Origin: an uncultured Erwinia sp.
GTDB lineage: Bacteria > Pseudomonadota > Gammaproteobacteria > Enterobacterales > Enterobacteriaceae
Direction of reading: 5' to 3'
NCBI GenBank assembly: GCA_946221915.1
Contig: CAMIKG010000027.1
Location: forward strand, 1-55,559
Length of the DNA stretch: 55,559 nt
Made by a program: the position numbers and the translations under genes. Below the pieces are notes generated by a model, which did no database searches, had not been told where the DNA came from, and was given only the letters and a program-made list of their open reading frames with translations. This document shows positions 41,384-50,018 of this stretch, one piece after another. The stretch's first letter is position 1; the number at the start of each line of letters is the position of its first letter.

Positions 41384-42409
41384 TTAATCTTCCCTCACGC
41401 TGAGCGTCTGACGGAAAACCGGCGTCGCTTTAAACAGCCGTCTGCCGGGCTGCTCTGCCGCAGGCGCCAGCAGCAATTCACAGGTGGCTTCGGCCATCTC
41501 CGCCAGCGGTTGTGAGAAGGTGGTCAGCTGATAGCCCAGCCAGCTGGCCTGTTCAATATCATCAAAGCCAATGATGCTGATGTCCTGCGGGATCCGCAGA
41601 CCAAATTCATGGCGTGCAACATCAATAAAACCGCAGGCAATCAGGTCGGTGACGCAAAACACGCCGTCCGGACGTGTTTCACGACGCAGCAGCTCACGCG
41701 CCGCCATCACGCCGGTCTGATAACTGGTGCTTCCCGCCCGGGTCAGCGTCACGCTGATATTGTCCTGCGCTGCGGCTTCCAGAAAGCGGGTTTCGCGGAT
41801 CACCATACTTGGCGAGCGTGCAGAGGAAGAGACCAGCGCGATATGCTGGCATCCGGCGCTGATTAACAGCTGAAACGCCTCGTTCATCGTCGAACTGTAG
41901 TCGATCTCGATATTATCCGCGCCGGAGAATTGCCCCATGCGGTTAATCAGAATCACCTGCTGTCCGCTCTGCAGGCAGGTCTCAATCAGCGACGCGGGTG
42001 GCTTGCCTGACAGTACGATGGTCGCAGTTGAGCGATAATTCAGCGTTTGCTGCAACGCCTCGCGCGCGCTCTCTTCGCCGTCGTCGGTGTTAATCACCAT
42101 CACCGCGCGCCCGGCTTTGTTCAGACGGCGGGTAAGGTGTTCCAGCAAACTCGCCTGATAAGGCGACGCCAGGTTGCCGCCCAGAATACACACCGGGCGG
42201 CTGGCCTCTTTGGAGAGGCCGCGCGCCAGGTGATTAACATGGTAGTTAAGGGTTTCTGCGGCGGCGAGCACCTTACGCCGGGTTTCGGCCGACACGCTGC
42301 TGCCTGGCGTGAAGGTACGCGAAACCGCCGAGCGGGACACACCCGCCAGACGCGCCACTTCCGTGGCGCTGGCAAAACCCGGGGTTCTGTTCTGGCGGTG
42401 ATCAACCAT
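41384..42409 (-). CDS. LacI-family regulator of the adjacent ABC/phosphatase operon
   Basis: A 341-residue LacI-family protein starting MVDHRQNRTPGFASATEVAR. The headpiece ATEVARLAGVSRSAVSRTFT and hinge LNYHVNHLARGLS are clear. Periplasmic-binding-fold blocks include VSSSARSPSMVIRETRFLEA, CVTDLIACGFIDVARHEFGL and ISIIGFDDIEQASW. The start overlaps the stop of the phosphatase gene, so it is the last gene of that operon and is probably autoregulated with it. It most likely binds the 16-bp palindrome at 47999-48014. The inducer is expected to be the transported solute or its dephosphorylated product. Confidence 0.85.
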   Translation of the reverse strand: MVDHRQNRTPGFASATEVARLAGVSRSAVSRTFTPGSSVSAETRRKVLAAAETLNYHVNHLARGLSKEASRPVCILGGNLASPYQASLLEHLTRRLNKAGRAVMVINTDDGEESAREALQQTLNYRSTATIVLSGKPPASLIETCLQSGQQVILINRMGQFSGADNIEIDYSSTMNEAFQLLISAGCQHIALVSSSARSPSMVIRETRFLEAAAQDNISVTLTRAGSTSYQTGVMAARELLRRETRPDGVFCVTDLIACGFIDVARHEFGLRIPQDISIIGFDDIEQASWLGYQLTTFSQPLAEMAEATCELLLAPAAEQPGRRLFKATPVFRQTLSVRED

Positions 42410-43838
42410 CGCGCAATCCTGCGGCAAGCAACGCTTTTTCATGAGCAATGGCATGCTCCGCCAGACGCGTCAGCGACGGCTTCGGCGTTTCAAACCATTC
42501 ATCAGGATGCAGCTGGCGCTTATCACGGATCAGGGCGAGGGCCGCATCCAGCGTCGGGAAACGTTCAGGACACTCAAGGTGCATAAACAGCGCCACCAGC
42601 GCCACGGAGCGGCTGCGTCCGCCACGACAGTTGACCAGGATATTGCCGCGTTTGCGGTTGCGATAAGAGGCTTTATCCGGGATTTGCTGCAGCAGCGCCG
42701 CCCGCATCAGCTGGTAACCGGCATGCAGCATCTCCGGCGCGTTGCCTTCGCCATCAATCAGGCCCAGTTTGTAGTAGCGTACCGGCCCTGCACCGTGTGC
42801 CAGCAGGTGCGCTGCCTCCGGGGCTTCCGGCACATTCACCCAGTCGATATCGAGATTCACCGCGCAGTTAATCACAATGCCGATATCGTGTTGCGCCAGC
42901 AGTGCGGCGTCACTGACTCCGCTGGAGCCGCCGATATAAATATCCATGCCCCAGCCGGGAAAATCCTCTGCGATAAGGCTGATCGGCGGGCGCGGGTAGT
43001 GCGGCGCAGAGCTGGCGACAGGCGCAGGGGCAGGCTCATCCGCTGCCAGCGGAATGCCTGACGCGCGCGCCAGCGCTGCGGCGAGGCCCGGCGCAGCAGC
43101 CAGCACCGGCAGGCCGTGGAAGATGCCTGCGGCATCCGTGGGGACGATGCCGATCTGGCCGCCCGCTTCGCTTACCAGCAGCAATCCGGCCAGGCAATCC
43201 CAGGCATTCATATGCGCTTCCACGTAGCCATCGGTGCGGCCTTCCGCTACCCATGCCAGCGCCAGCGCACCGGAACCGCCACGACGCACGCTGGCGCCAA
43301 TATTCAGCAGCGATGCCATTATCTCCAGATAGCGACGCTGACCATGGCGTGCAGACCAGCCAAGTTCAAATGAAGCGCGTTGCGTGTCGCGGGTGGCGTT
43401 ACAGCGCAACGGCCGATCGTTTTTCAGCGCATAGTGGCCCCGACGTGCCAGGTACAGCTCCTGGCTGACAGGGTTATAGATAGCGCCAAGTTCGGTCACG
43501 CCGTGGCGCACCCAGGCAATACAGACGCAGAAATGGGCAATGCCGTTGGCAAAGTTGGCGGTGCCATCGATCGGGTCGACCACCCACAGACTTTCTGCGC
43601 TGGCGGGCTCACTGGCGGACTCTTCGCCGAGGATCAGATCGCCGGGAAAGGCGTCGCCAATCGCGCGCAGCACCTGGGCTTCGACCGCCGTGTCGGCTTC
43701 GGTCAGGATGTCCTGGTGGCCCTTGAGCTGGTATTCGCCAGCGGTGCGGGTGTTAAAGTAGCGCAGAGCCGTCTCACCGGCTTCCAGCACTATGCGTTTT
43801 AATGCGGCTTCGCGTTGTTCAATGTCGATACTGGTCAA
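42402..43838 (-). CDS. Fused inositol-monophosphatase and Cys-based (dual-specificity-like) phosphatase
   Basis: A 478-residue two-enzyme protein. Residues 1-260 are an inositol monophosphatase/FIG-superfamily domain with metal ligands Glu72-Glu73, DPIDGT (88-93) and Trp213-Asp214. A Pro/Ala-rich linker (about 263-284) joins it to a dual-specificity-phosphatase-like domain (285-440) with the CX5R loop at Cys404-Arg410 (VNCRGGRSRS). One domain is Mg-dependent, the other uses a cysteine nucleophile. It lies 55 bases after the binding-protein gene of an AfuA-type importer. I infer that it strips phosphate from an imported phosphorylated polyol or sugar. The double chemistry in one chain suggests sequential removal of two phosphates or a regulatory half. 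Confidence 0.85.
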   Translation of the reverse strand: MTSIDIEQREAALKRIVLEAGETALRYFNTRTAGEYQLKGHQDILTEADTAVEAQVLRAIGDAFPGDLILGEESASEPASAESLWVVDPIDGTANFANGIAHFCVCIAWVRHGVTELGAIYNPVSQELYLARRGHYALKNDRPLRCNATRDTQRASFELGWSARHGQRRYLEIMASLLNIGASVRRGGSGALALAWVAEGRTDGYVEAHMNAWDCLAGLLLVSEAGGQIGIVPTDAAGIFHGLPVLAAAPGLAAALARASGIPLAADEPAPAPVASSAPHYPRPPISLIAEDFPGWGMDIYIGGSSGVSDAALLAQHDIGIVINCAVNLDIDWVNVPEAPEAAHLLAHGAGPVRYYKLGLIDGEGNAPEMLHAGYQLMRAALLQQIPDKASYRNRKRGNILVNCRGGRSRSVALVALFMHLECPERFPTLDAALALIRDKRQLHPDEWFETPKPSLTRLAEHAIAHEKALLAAGLRDG

Positions 43839-43893
43839 AGTTGGCTGCCTGTTAAAAAGTGTTGAGATGCGTTCGGGCTAGCGTGATGCGCCA

Positions 43894-44997
43894 CTATTTT
43901 TTGTAGTTCAGACTCCAGATATCCTGCCAGTCCTGGCGGCTTTTCCAGTCGTCCTGGGCGGTGGCGGTCAGATACTCCATCAGATCTGCGCGATACGGTT
44001 CGATGCCGGAGGCTTCATCTGCGGGCAGTTTCACTGTCTGATTGGTCGACATCTTGCCGTCCACACCCTGTGGCGCAATGCCTTCTGCCGTCAGCAGATA
44101 GTGGATAAACAGTTTCGCGCTATTCGGACTGTGGCTGCCGCTGGCGACCACGCCCAGGCTGGGGTAGTTCCAGCCGATAAACGGCTTCAGACCCTGACAC
44201 AGCCCCAGCTTCATGCCCTGCTTGTTGTCGCGGAATTTGGCGGTCGACACCAGGCCGACAAAATCGGTTTTGCCATCGGGCGCGCCAATCGCCGAAGCGG
44301 CGTCATTATCGGAGTGGGTGAGCAACACGCCGTTGCCCGCCAGCGCTTTGACAAAGGCAGCAGTGGCGGATTTTTCACTGGTTTGCAGCGGCTTGCCGAA
44401 CTGCTGCTGATAAGCGTCGCGCATCTGCTGGTCATAGTGTGTCTCCAGCTGGCTGAACCAGTCGGTATAGGCCGGTTTGCTGGTGGGGTCCTGCATCGCC
44501 ACTTTGCCGCGCCACTCCGGGGTGGTGAGCTGCCAGATATTGGTTAGCGGACAGGCGCTGTGATGCGCGGTGTTATAGGCGAAGACATTCGGTGCCAGCA
44601 CCACGGTCAGCGGCTGCTGATAGCGCGGCGCGATATTGCCCTGCAAATCGTCCGGCACCCAGCTCTGCACATAGCCTTTCTTCAGCAGCTGCGCCATGCC
44701 AGCGGGCGCATCTTCCACAATGGCGACATCGGTACGAATATTCTTTGCCTGCGCTTCGCGGCTCATAATTTCAATAATCTGCGGCGCATCGGCTTTTACG
44801 CCAGTAGCGGTGATGCCGTACTGTGCGCTGAAGGCTTTCGCCTGCTGCACGATTTTACCGGTTGAGGCATACACGGTAATCGGCTGCTCGTTTTTGGCGG
44901 CGGCGATCAGCGCCTGCAAATCAAAGGTTTCCGCATGGGCGGCGGGGCCACTCAGTAAAGCACTGGCGATGACAACGGCGGTGTAGGTGCGCTTCAT
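43894..44997 (-). CDS. AfuA/FbpA-type periplasmic binding protein
   Basis: A 367-residue solute-binding protein with a signal peptide ending PAAHA (about 16-20). Domain blocks QPITVYASTGKIVQQAKAF, TTPEWRGKVAMQDPTSKPAY and WNYPSLGVVASGSHSPNSAK belong to the iron(III)/AfuA group of family 1. In Actinobacillus, AfuA was shown to bind hexose phosphates rather than iron, and the adjacent phosphatase fits that here. No lipobox. The start at 44997 is supported by AGGGA upstream and the signal peptide; a longer frame runs back into the ATPase gene. It lies 28 bases after the ATPase gene. Confidence 0.85.
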   Translation of the reverse strand: MKRTYTAVVIASALLSGPAAHAETFDLQALIAAAKNEQPITVYASTGKIVQQAKAFSAQYGITATGVKADAPQIIEIMSREAQAKNIRTDVAIVEDAPAGMAQLLKKGYVQSWVPDDLQGNIAPRYQQPLTVVLAPNVFAYNTAHHSACPLTNIWQLTTPEWRGKVAMQDPTSKPAYTDWFSQLETHYDQQMRDAYQQQFGKPLQTSEKSATAAFVKALAGNGVLLTHSDNDAASAIGAPDGKTDFVGLVSTAKFRDNKQGMKLGLCQGLKPFIGWNYPSLGVVASGSHSPNSAKLFIHYLLTAEGIAPQGVDGKMSTNQTVKLPADEASGIEPYRADLMEYLTATAQDDWKSRQDWQDIWSLNYKK

Positions 44998-45025
44998 ACT
45001 TATTCCCTGATGTGAATGAAAAGGT

Positions 45026-46105
45026 TTAACTGGCTGCCACGTCGTGACGCAGCCCGTAACGGTTAAAGAAATGCAGTGAGCCAGCAGGCAGCTGGCAATG
45101 CACCTGCTGATGCGCCTGCCAGCGCGGCCGCAGCTGGGTGGAGTGGAACAGACGGTCCGCACCCGCGACCAGCTCAATCACCCAGCTGCCGCCGGTGGGC
45201 ATAATGTTATCGATGGTCATCGCCACGCTGTTGTCGTCAGCCTGTTCGCCGAGCACGATCTCTTCCGGGCGAATGCCACAGATTTCGGCGTGATCGTGCA
45301 GAGTAAAGCGCTGATGCAGGTGCTGTGCCAGCGGGCTGGATGACTGATGCAGCGGGATCATATTGAGCCGCGGGGTGCCGATAAACTCGGCGACGAAACG
45401 GTTAGCGGGGGTGGCATAAATCTCGTCCGGTGTGCCGACCTGCTGCATCTGTCCGGCGCTCATCACCGCAATGGTGCTGGCGAGCGTCATTGCTTCCCAC
45501 TGATCGTGACTGACAAATACGATGGTGGTGCCGAAGGTTTCATGCAGGCGGCGCAGTTCGGCACGCATCTCCAGGCGCAGCGTGGCATCCAGATTGGAGA
45601 GCGGTTCGTCAAGCAGCAGTACGCCAGGGTTCACCGCCAGCATGCGTGCCAGGGCGACGCGCTGTTGTTGTCCGCCGGAGAGCTGTGCCGGATAACGGCT
45701 TGCGTAATCGGCGATGCGCAACTTTTCCATCACATCCTGGCAGCGCGCGCGACGTTCACCTGTGGGTATTTTCTGCAGGCGCAGGCCAAATTCGACATTC
45801 TGCTGCACCGTCATATGTGGCCAGAGCGCATAGCTCTGAAACACCAGGCCAATACCGCGTTTCTCCGGTGGCACCCAGGTTCCGTGCGCAACGGAGTCCA
45901 CTATTTTGTCGCCGATAATAATCTCGCCGCCACTGGCGTGCTCGATACCGGCAATCATGCGCAGAATGGTGGTTTTGCCGCAGCCGGACGGGCCGAGCAA
46001 ACACATAAACTCGCCGTCCTTCACCGTCAGGTTGATGCTGTTCACCGCCGCCGCCGTGCTGCCGGGGTAGGTTTTTGTCAGGTTACGTAATTGAATGGAA
46101 GGCAT
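45026..46105 (-). CDS. FbpC/AfuC-type ABC transporter ATPase
   Basis: A 359-residue ATPase with Walker A GPSGCGKTT, Q-loop VFQSYALWPH, signature LSGGQQQRVALARM, Walker B LLLDEPLSNLD and switch His in VSHDQWEA. The C-terminal 110 residues form a TOBE-like domain, with AEICGIRPEEIVLG, as in PotA/FbpC-type importers. It supplies energy for the operon's transporter. It begins 1 base after the permease stop. Confidence 0.9.
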   Translation of the reverse strand: MPSIQLRNLTKTYPGSTAAAVNSINLTVKDGEFMCLLGPSGCGKTTILRMIAGIEHASGGEIIIGDKIVDSVAHGTWVPPEKRGIGLVFQSYALWPHMTVQQNVEFGLRLQKIPTGERRARCQDVMEKLRIADYASRYPAQLSGGQQQRVALARMLAVNPGVLLLDEPLSNLDATLRLEMRAELRRLHETFGTTIVFVSHDQWEAMTLASTIAVMSAGQMQQVGTPDEIYATPANRFVAEFIGTPRLNMIPLHQSSSPLAQHLHQRFTLHDHAEICGIRPEEIVLGEQADDNSVAMTIDNIMPTGGSWVIELVAGADRLFHSTQLRPRWQAHQQVHCQLPAGSLHFFNRYGLRHDVAAS

Positions 46106-46106
46106 C

Positions 46107-47930
46107 TTAGTTCTCCAGACCGTCGGCCAGACCAGTACCGGTGATCTTCTGGATCAGCACGGTGCCAGCCCAGGAAATCAGGGCAATCATCAGCACGACG
46201 GCGTTAGCGGCCTGCTGGTAGTTGTAATCGATCAGGCGCAGGGACCAGGTGGTCAGCACATCGGTCGCAGGCGTGGCGAGGATGACGAACAGACTGACGC
46301 CTTTAATACCGGAGATAAACGGCAGCAAAATGCCGGTCGCCAGCGGCGCGGCCTGAATCGGAATCACAATGCGGCGAATGCGTGCGAACCAGCCAGCACC
46401 GGCGATGCGTGCAGCTTCTTCTGCCTCTTTGCCTAACTGGGTCATCGCCGCAATGCCGGAACGACTGGCGTAGGGCATCTTTTCGGCAATCAGCGCCAGC
46501 ACCAGAATCAGCGGCGTGCCGTAAAGTGCCGGAATCGGGCCACGGGTGACGGCGAACAGTGAAAGAAAGGCGGCGGCAAAGGCGATGCCCGGCACCAGAT
46601 AGGGCAGGAACGTCAGCTGGCGCAGCAGAGCAGCAATCCAGCGGAAGTGGCAACGCATCACGGCATAACCCACCAGCAGCCCCAGTACGCCGCAGGCCAT
46701 GGAGGCGGAACCAACGATCAGCAGCGTGTTCCACGCCGTGTGCCAGAATTCCGGCGTCAGCAGGATGCCATTGTGCAGGGCCACGGTATCGAGATTGTGA
46801 CCAATCCAGTACGCGAGGGTGAAGTTATCGGCGGTAAAGCGGCCCGGCAGGGTCATGATGGTTGACAGGAACAGCGTCAGCAGCGGAATCGCCACGCCCA
46901 GTAACACAAACGCCAGCGGCAGGGCGGCGGCGATAATGCGCCAGCGTCCCAACTGGCGTCGGCGTTCGGTCACGCCTTTGCCTCCCACGGTGACAAAGCG
47001 TTTTGCTTCGCGCAGCATTTTCATATCGAGGATCAGCGTAATCATCCCCATCAGCATAATCACGCTGGCGATTACCGCCGCCACGCCGGACTGGCGGGTG
47101 CCAATCGCCCGGTAGAGTCCCGTCGACAGCGTATCAAAATGCACCGGCAGACCCAGAATATAGGGCAGGGCGAACTCGCCGATACAGTCGGCAAAGATCA
47201 GCAGCGCGGCGGATAACAGCGCCGGACGCACCAGCGGGATAATGATTTTCCAGGCGATGACGCTACGCGATGCGCCCAGCACCCGCGCGCACTCTTCCAT
47301 CTGGCTGTCCATGCGTTTCAGGGCATTGCCGACGATCAGGATCACCAGCGGCGCATAGTGCAGCACCATAATGACGACAATCGGGAAATAGCCATAAGCC
47401 AGCCAGTCTGGCGTCTGGATGCCCATCGCCTCCAGCCATCCCGGCTGGCCGCCGGTGGAGTGATTTTTAAACAGCGTGGTCCATGCCAGCGCGAAGGTCC
47501 ATGACGGCAGCATAAACGGCACGATAAGCAGGGTAGCGAACCACTTTCTGCCGGCGATATCCGTCCGGTTAATAAGCCAGGCGAGCAGCATACCCACCAC
47601 CAGCGCACCGGCGACGGTGCTGAATGCAACGGCCAGCGTATTGAGCAGCGGCGTCCACAGCAGCAGCCCGGACATCTGCGAAGCCAGGGTGCGCAGCAGA
47701 TAATAGAGAGTGAAGGCGCCTTCTGTGGCATCCGTGCGTCCCTCATCGCCGCTTTGCACCAGCACGGCATTCAGCAGCACAGAACAGACGGGCGCCAGGA
47801 TGACCCAGCTAAACAGCATCAGCAGCAATGCGCCCAGCAGATTAGCGGGTTCATGACTGACAATCGACAGCGTGTGGCGTAGCCTGGACCACGACATTTT
47901 GTTGAAACGAGTTTCGGCCTGACAGGACAC
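46107..47930 (-). CDS. FbpB/AfuB-type two-module ABC permease
   Basis: A 607-residue permease made of two tandem six-helix modules, the FbpB/AfuB layout. Coupling loops are EECARVLGASRSVIAWKII in the first half and EAARIAGAGWFARIRRIVI in the second. The start is taken as GTG at 47930, where AGGAG lies 7 bases upstream; an ATG at 47897 has no ribosome-binding site. It is the first gene of the importer operon (permease - ATPase - binding protein - phosphatase - LacI regulator). Confidence 0.87.
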   Translation of the reverse strand: MSCQAETRFNKMSWSRLRHTLSIVSHEPANLLGALLLMLFSWVILAPVCSVLLNAVLVQSGDEGRTDATEGAFTLYYLLRTLASQMSGLLLWTPLLNTLAVAFSTVAGALVVGMLLAWLINRTDIAGRKWFATLLIVPFMLPSWTFALAWTTLFKNHSTGGQPGWLEAMGIQTPDWLAYGYFPIVVIMVLHYAPLVILIVGNALKRMDSQMEECARVLGASRSVIAWKIIIPLVRPALLSAALLIFADCIGEFALPYILGLPVHFDTLSTGLYRAIGTRQSGVAAVIASVIMLMGMITLILDMKMLREAKRFVTVGGKGVTERRRQLGRWRIIAAALPLAFVLLGVAIPLLTLFLSTIMTLPGRFTADNFTLAYWIGHNLDTVALHNGILLTPEFWHTAWNTLLIVGSASMACGVLGLLVGYAVMRCHFRWIAALLRQLTFLPYLVPGIAFAAAFLSLFAVTRGPIPALYGTPLILVLALIAEKMPYASRSGIAAMTQLGKEAEEAARIAGAGWFARIRRIVIPIQAAPLATGILLPFISGIKGVSLFVILATPATDVLTTWSLRLIDYNYQQAANAVVLMIALISWAGTVLIQKITGTGLADGLEN

Positions 47931-47998
47931 GGGGTGACTCCTGGCTGTTAAAGACAGACAGGAATATATCGGCGCAGTGTTACAGTTTTGCGACCCGC

Positions 47999-48014
47999 TT
48001 GCACATATGTGCAA
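47999..48014. promoter_or_regulatory. 16-bp perfect palindrome, likely LacI-family operator
   Basis: TTGCACATATGTGCAA lies 69 bases upstream of the permease start. It is flanked on the minus strand by two copies of a gggtcgc(gc)aaa motif, near 47986-48000 and 48020-48034. Perfect palindromes of this size are usual LacI-family operators, and the operon ends with such a regulator. Confidence 0.6.
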
Positions 48015-48080
48015 AATCTTTGCGCGACCCTTTTTGCGGTGAAAGAACAGGGGAAAATGCGGACATCGGGGGGGAATTCT

Positions 48081-48106
48081 GGCGCAGTGCAGACAGACAC
48101 TGCGCC
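48081..48106. terminator. Hairpin after the FAD oxidoreductase gene
   Basis: A nine-base perfect stem, ggcgcagtg with cactgcgcc, lies 13 bases after the oxidoreductase stop. There is no clear T-tract, so termination is tentative; the hairpin separates this gene from the transporter operon. Confidence 0.45.
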
Positions 48107-48118
48107 GGGAAGAGGGGA

Positions 48119-49438
48119 CTAGACTTCCAGACCTGCGCGGAACTGGCCCCATTTAAACACTGAATTGACGCCAATCGACAGGAACGGCTGCGGCGGGGTT
48201 TTATTCGGTCCCGGTGACGCCAGCAGGAAGTCGATCAGATCGTTGCGCTCACCGGCGATCATATCCGCCAGCAGCTTACCGGTGGCTGTGCCGCGCGTAA
48301 TACCCAGGCCGTTACAGCAGAGTGCGCCATACACATTCGGCGCCAGCTGGCCGAAGAAGCCTTCATGGTTTTCAGACAGGCAAATCGCGCCGCTCCATGA
48401 ATAATCAAGGGTGACATCAGGCAGCATCGGGAAACGGCGCTCAAAGGATTTGCGGTGGTTCTCGATATACTGCTTCAGCAGGTGCGCACGCGGGCGGCCA
48501 TTCGGGTTAAAGCTGAAGCTGTTGCGCACCAGAATGCGGTGATCAACGGTGCGGCGAATGGTGCTGCCAAACGGATGCGCAGGGATCACGCCCCATACCG
48601 GCTTCCCGCCCAGACGCGCCTGCTCATCCTCAGTCAGAGGACGGGTCAGGCTGCCGTATAAGAAGGTAGGCAGCAGGCGACCTTTCAGGAAGCCGAAATC
48701 GGCAGCGAAAGCGTTGTTGGCGAGGATCAGCTTATCGGTAGTGATACTGCCTTTATCATGGATAAGCGTGACTTTATCGCCATAATTAATCGAGGTGATC
48801 GGTGTATTTTCATACAGTGTCACATTCGATGGCAGAGTATCCGCCAGCCCTTTTACCAGCGCCGAAGGCTGTAACAACACGGTGCCGGGAATAAACAGCG
48901 CTTTTTTGTAGTAGGAAATACCAATATGATCGGGAAGATCTTGCGCTTCAATCATTTCGGTTTCGCGGCCAATTTTTTCCAGACCGCTGCGATACGCTTC
49001 CAGAACCGCAATACCGGCATTGCTCACCGCCGCCTGGTATTTACCGGAATCGGTCATCTGGCACTCGATATTATTTTCCGCCACGATATTGCGTAAATAA
49101 TCCTGACCTAACGTATTAAGTTTCAGTACCCGCTTCGCGGTGGTGATATCGCCGATATAATCTTTGGCGCCGATATCATGCGGTACATCAATCGCGAAGC
49201 CGGCATTGCGGCCCGCAGAGCCAAAACCGACTTCCTGGGCTTCAATCAATACCACTTCATCATCCGGGAAATTCAGCGCCAGCTGGCGGGCAGCGGCAAG
49301 ACCGGTCAGCCCTGCGCCGACTATGGTCCAGCGGGTATGTTTCTGGCCAACATGGGCCGGACGTGGCGTGCGTGGTTTGCTGGTGTGATACCAGCCGGGA
49401 AGCGCATCGTCGGCTGGCAGAGAGGTGATCTTATGCAA
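48119..49438 (-). CDS. DAO-family FAD-dependent oxidoreductase, paralogue of the 34.4 kb gene
   Basis: A 439-residue flavoprotein with the FAD fold TIVGAGLTGLAAARQLALNF (about 38-57), GSAGRNAGFAIDVPHDIGAK, SGKYQAAVS, and the C-terminal YSWSGAICLSENHEGFFG with LCCNGLGITRGTATGK. This is the gamma-glutamylputrescine-oxidase-like branch of the DAO family, which oxidises amines or amino acids. It may be an accessory to the adjacent importer, or an unrelated neighbour: 188 bases, a hairpin and a palindrome separate them. Compared with the other copy it lacks no obvious motif. Confidence 0.82.
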   Translation of the reverse strand: MHKITSLPADDALPGWYHTSKPRTPRPAHVGQKHTRWTIVGAGLTGLAAARQLALNFPDDEVVLIEAQEVGFGSAGRNAGFAIDVPHDIGAKDYIGDITTAKRVLKLNTLGQDYLRNIVAENNIECQMTDSGKYQAAVSNAGIAVLEAYRSGLEKIGRETEMIEAQDLPDHIGISYYKKALFIPGTVLLQPSALVKGLADTLPSNVTLYENTPITSINYGDKVTLIHDKGSITTDKLILANNAFAADFGFLKGRLLPTFLYGSLTRPLTEDEQARLGGKPVWGVIPAHPFGSTIRRTVDHRILVRNSFSFNPNGRPRAHLLKQYIENHRKSFERRFPMLPDVTLDYSWSGAICLSENHEGFFGQLAPNVYGALCCNGLGITRGTATGKLLADMIAGERNDLIDFLLASPGPNKTPPQPFLSIGVNSVFKWGQFRAGLEV

Positions 49439-50018
49439 TTTTATTACTCCCGTTGATTCGTTAACTCACCTGCGTACTCTCAGGTTGCACTCACGCCTTC
49501 CGGTCATTGTGCCTGTTAACAATCTGCCAACAACTACACAAATGAGCAATATCTGTATTTTTTGTGTATACATGAAAAAGACAACGTTAATACGAAAAAA
49601 TAGTATAAAAATACAAAAGAGATTTTTAATTTTAATAATAATCATATGGTTACGCGTGATTTTTATCGGGATAATGTTCTGTTTTGTTTTCAGATAGCGA
49701 TCACATTCTTCAATAATTGCTATTGTCAGCGTATTTACAGGGTGCTGCAGGAAGTATAGTTTTGAGCATGAATTTAACCTGCTGTTAACAGTCCCCGACA
49801 GTGAATAGCAAACAGTTAATTCAAACTCCTGTCGTCAAAGGAGTAAGGCAATAGTGAATAATAAGAAATGAGCTTCACCTGTTTGAAATAACTGGACTAT
49901 TTGCATCCGGCTTACGACAAGAAAAGGGATTTAATTATTTATCACGTTCTGAATCATTCGATTCGGAAGGGAACACTTGTACCTGCAGAAAAATGAATAC
50001 TACAGGAGATACCTGGTC
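49439..50018. other. AT-rich intergenic region between divergent genes
   Basis: No convincing gene. The stretch 49560-49690 is strongly AT-rich and rich in poly-A/T runs. A 10-bp palindrome, ctgttaacag, occurs at 49782-49791. A 41-codon hydrophobic reading frame from 49572 exists but has no ribosome-binding site. Promoters for the FAD oxidoreductase (left) and MFS gene (right) must lie here. Confidence 0.6.

Noticed and set aside
49425..49697. 90-codon frame with a hydrophobic C-terminal part
   Set aside because: Starts inside the FAD oxidoreductase promoter region, has no ribosome-binding site and lies in AT-rich non-coding DNA where such frames arise by chance.
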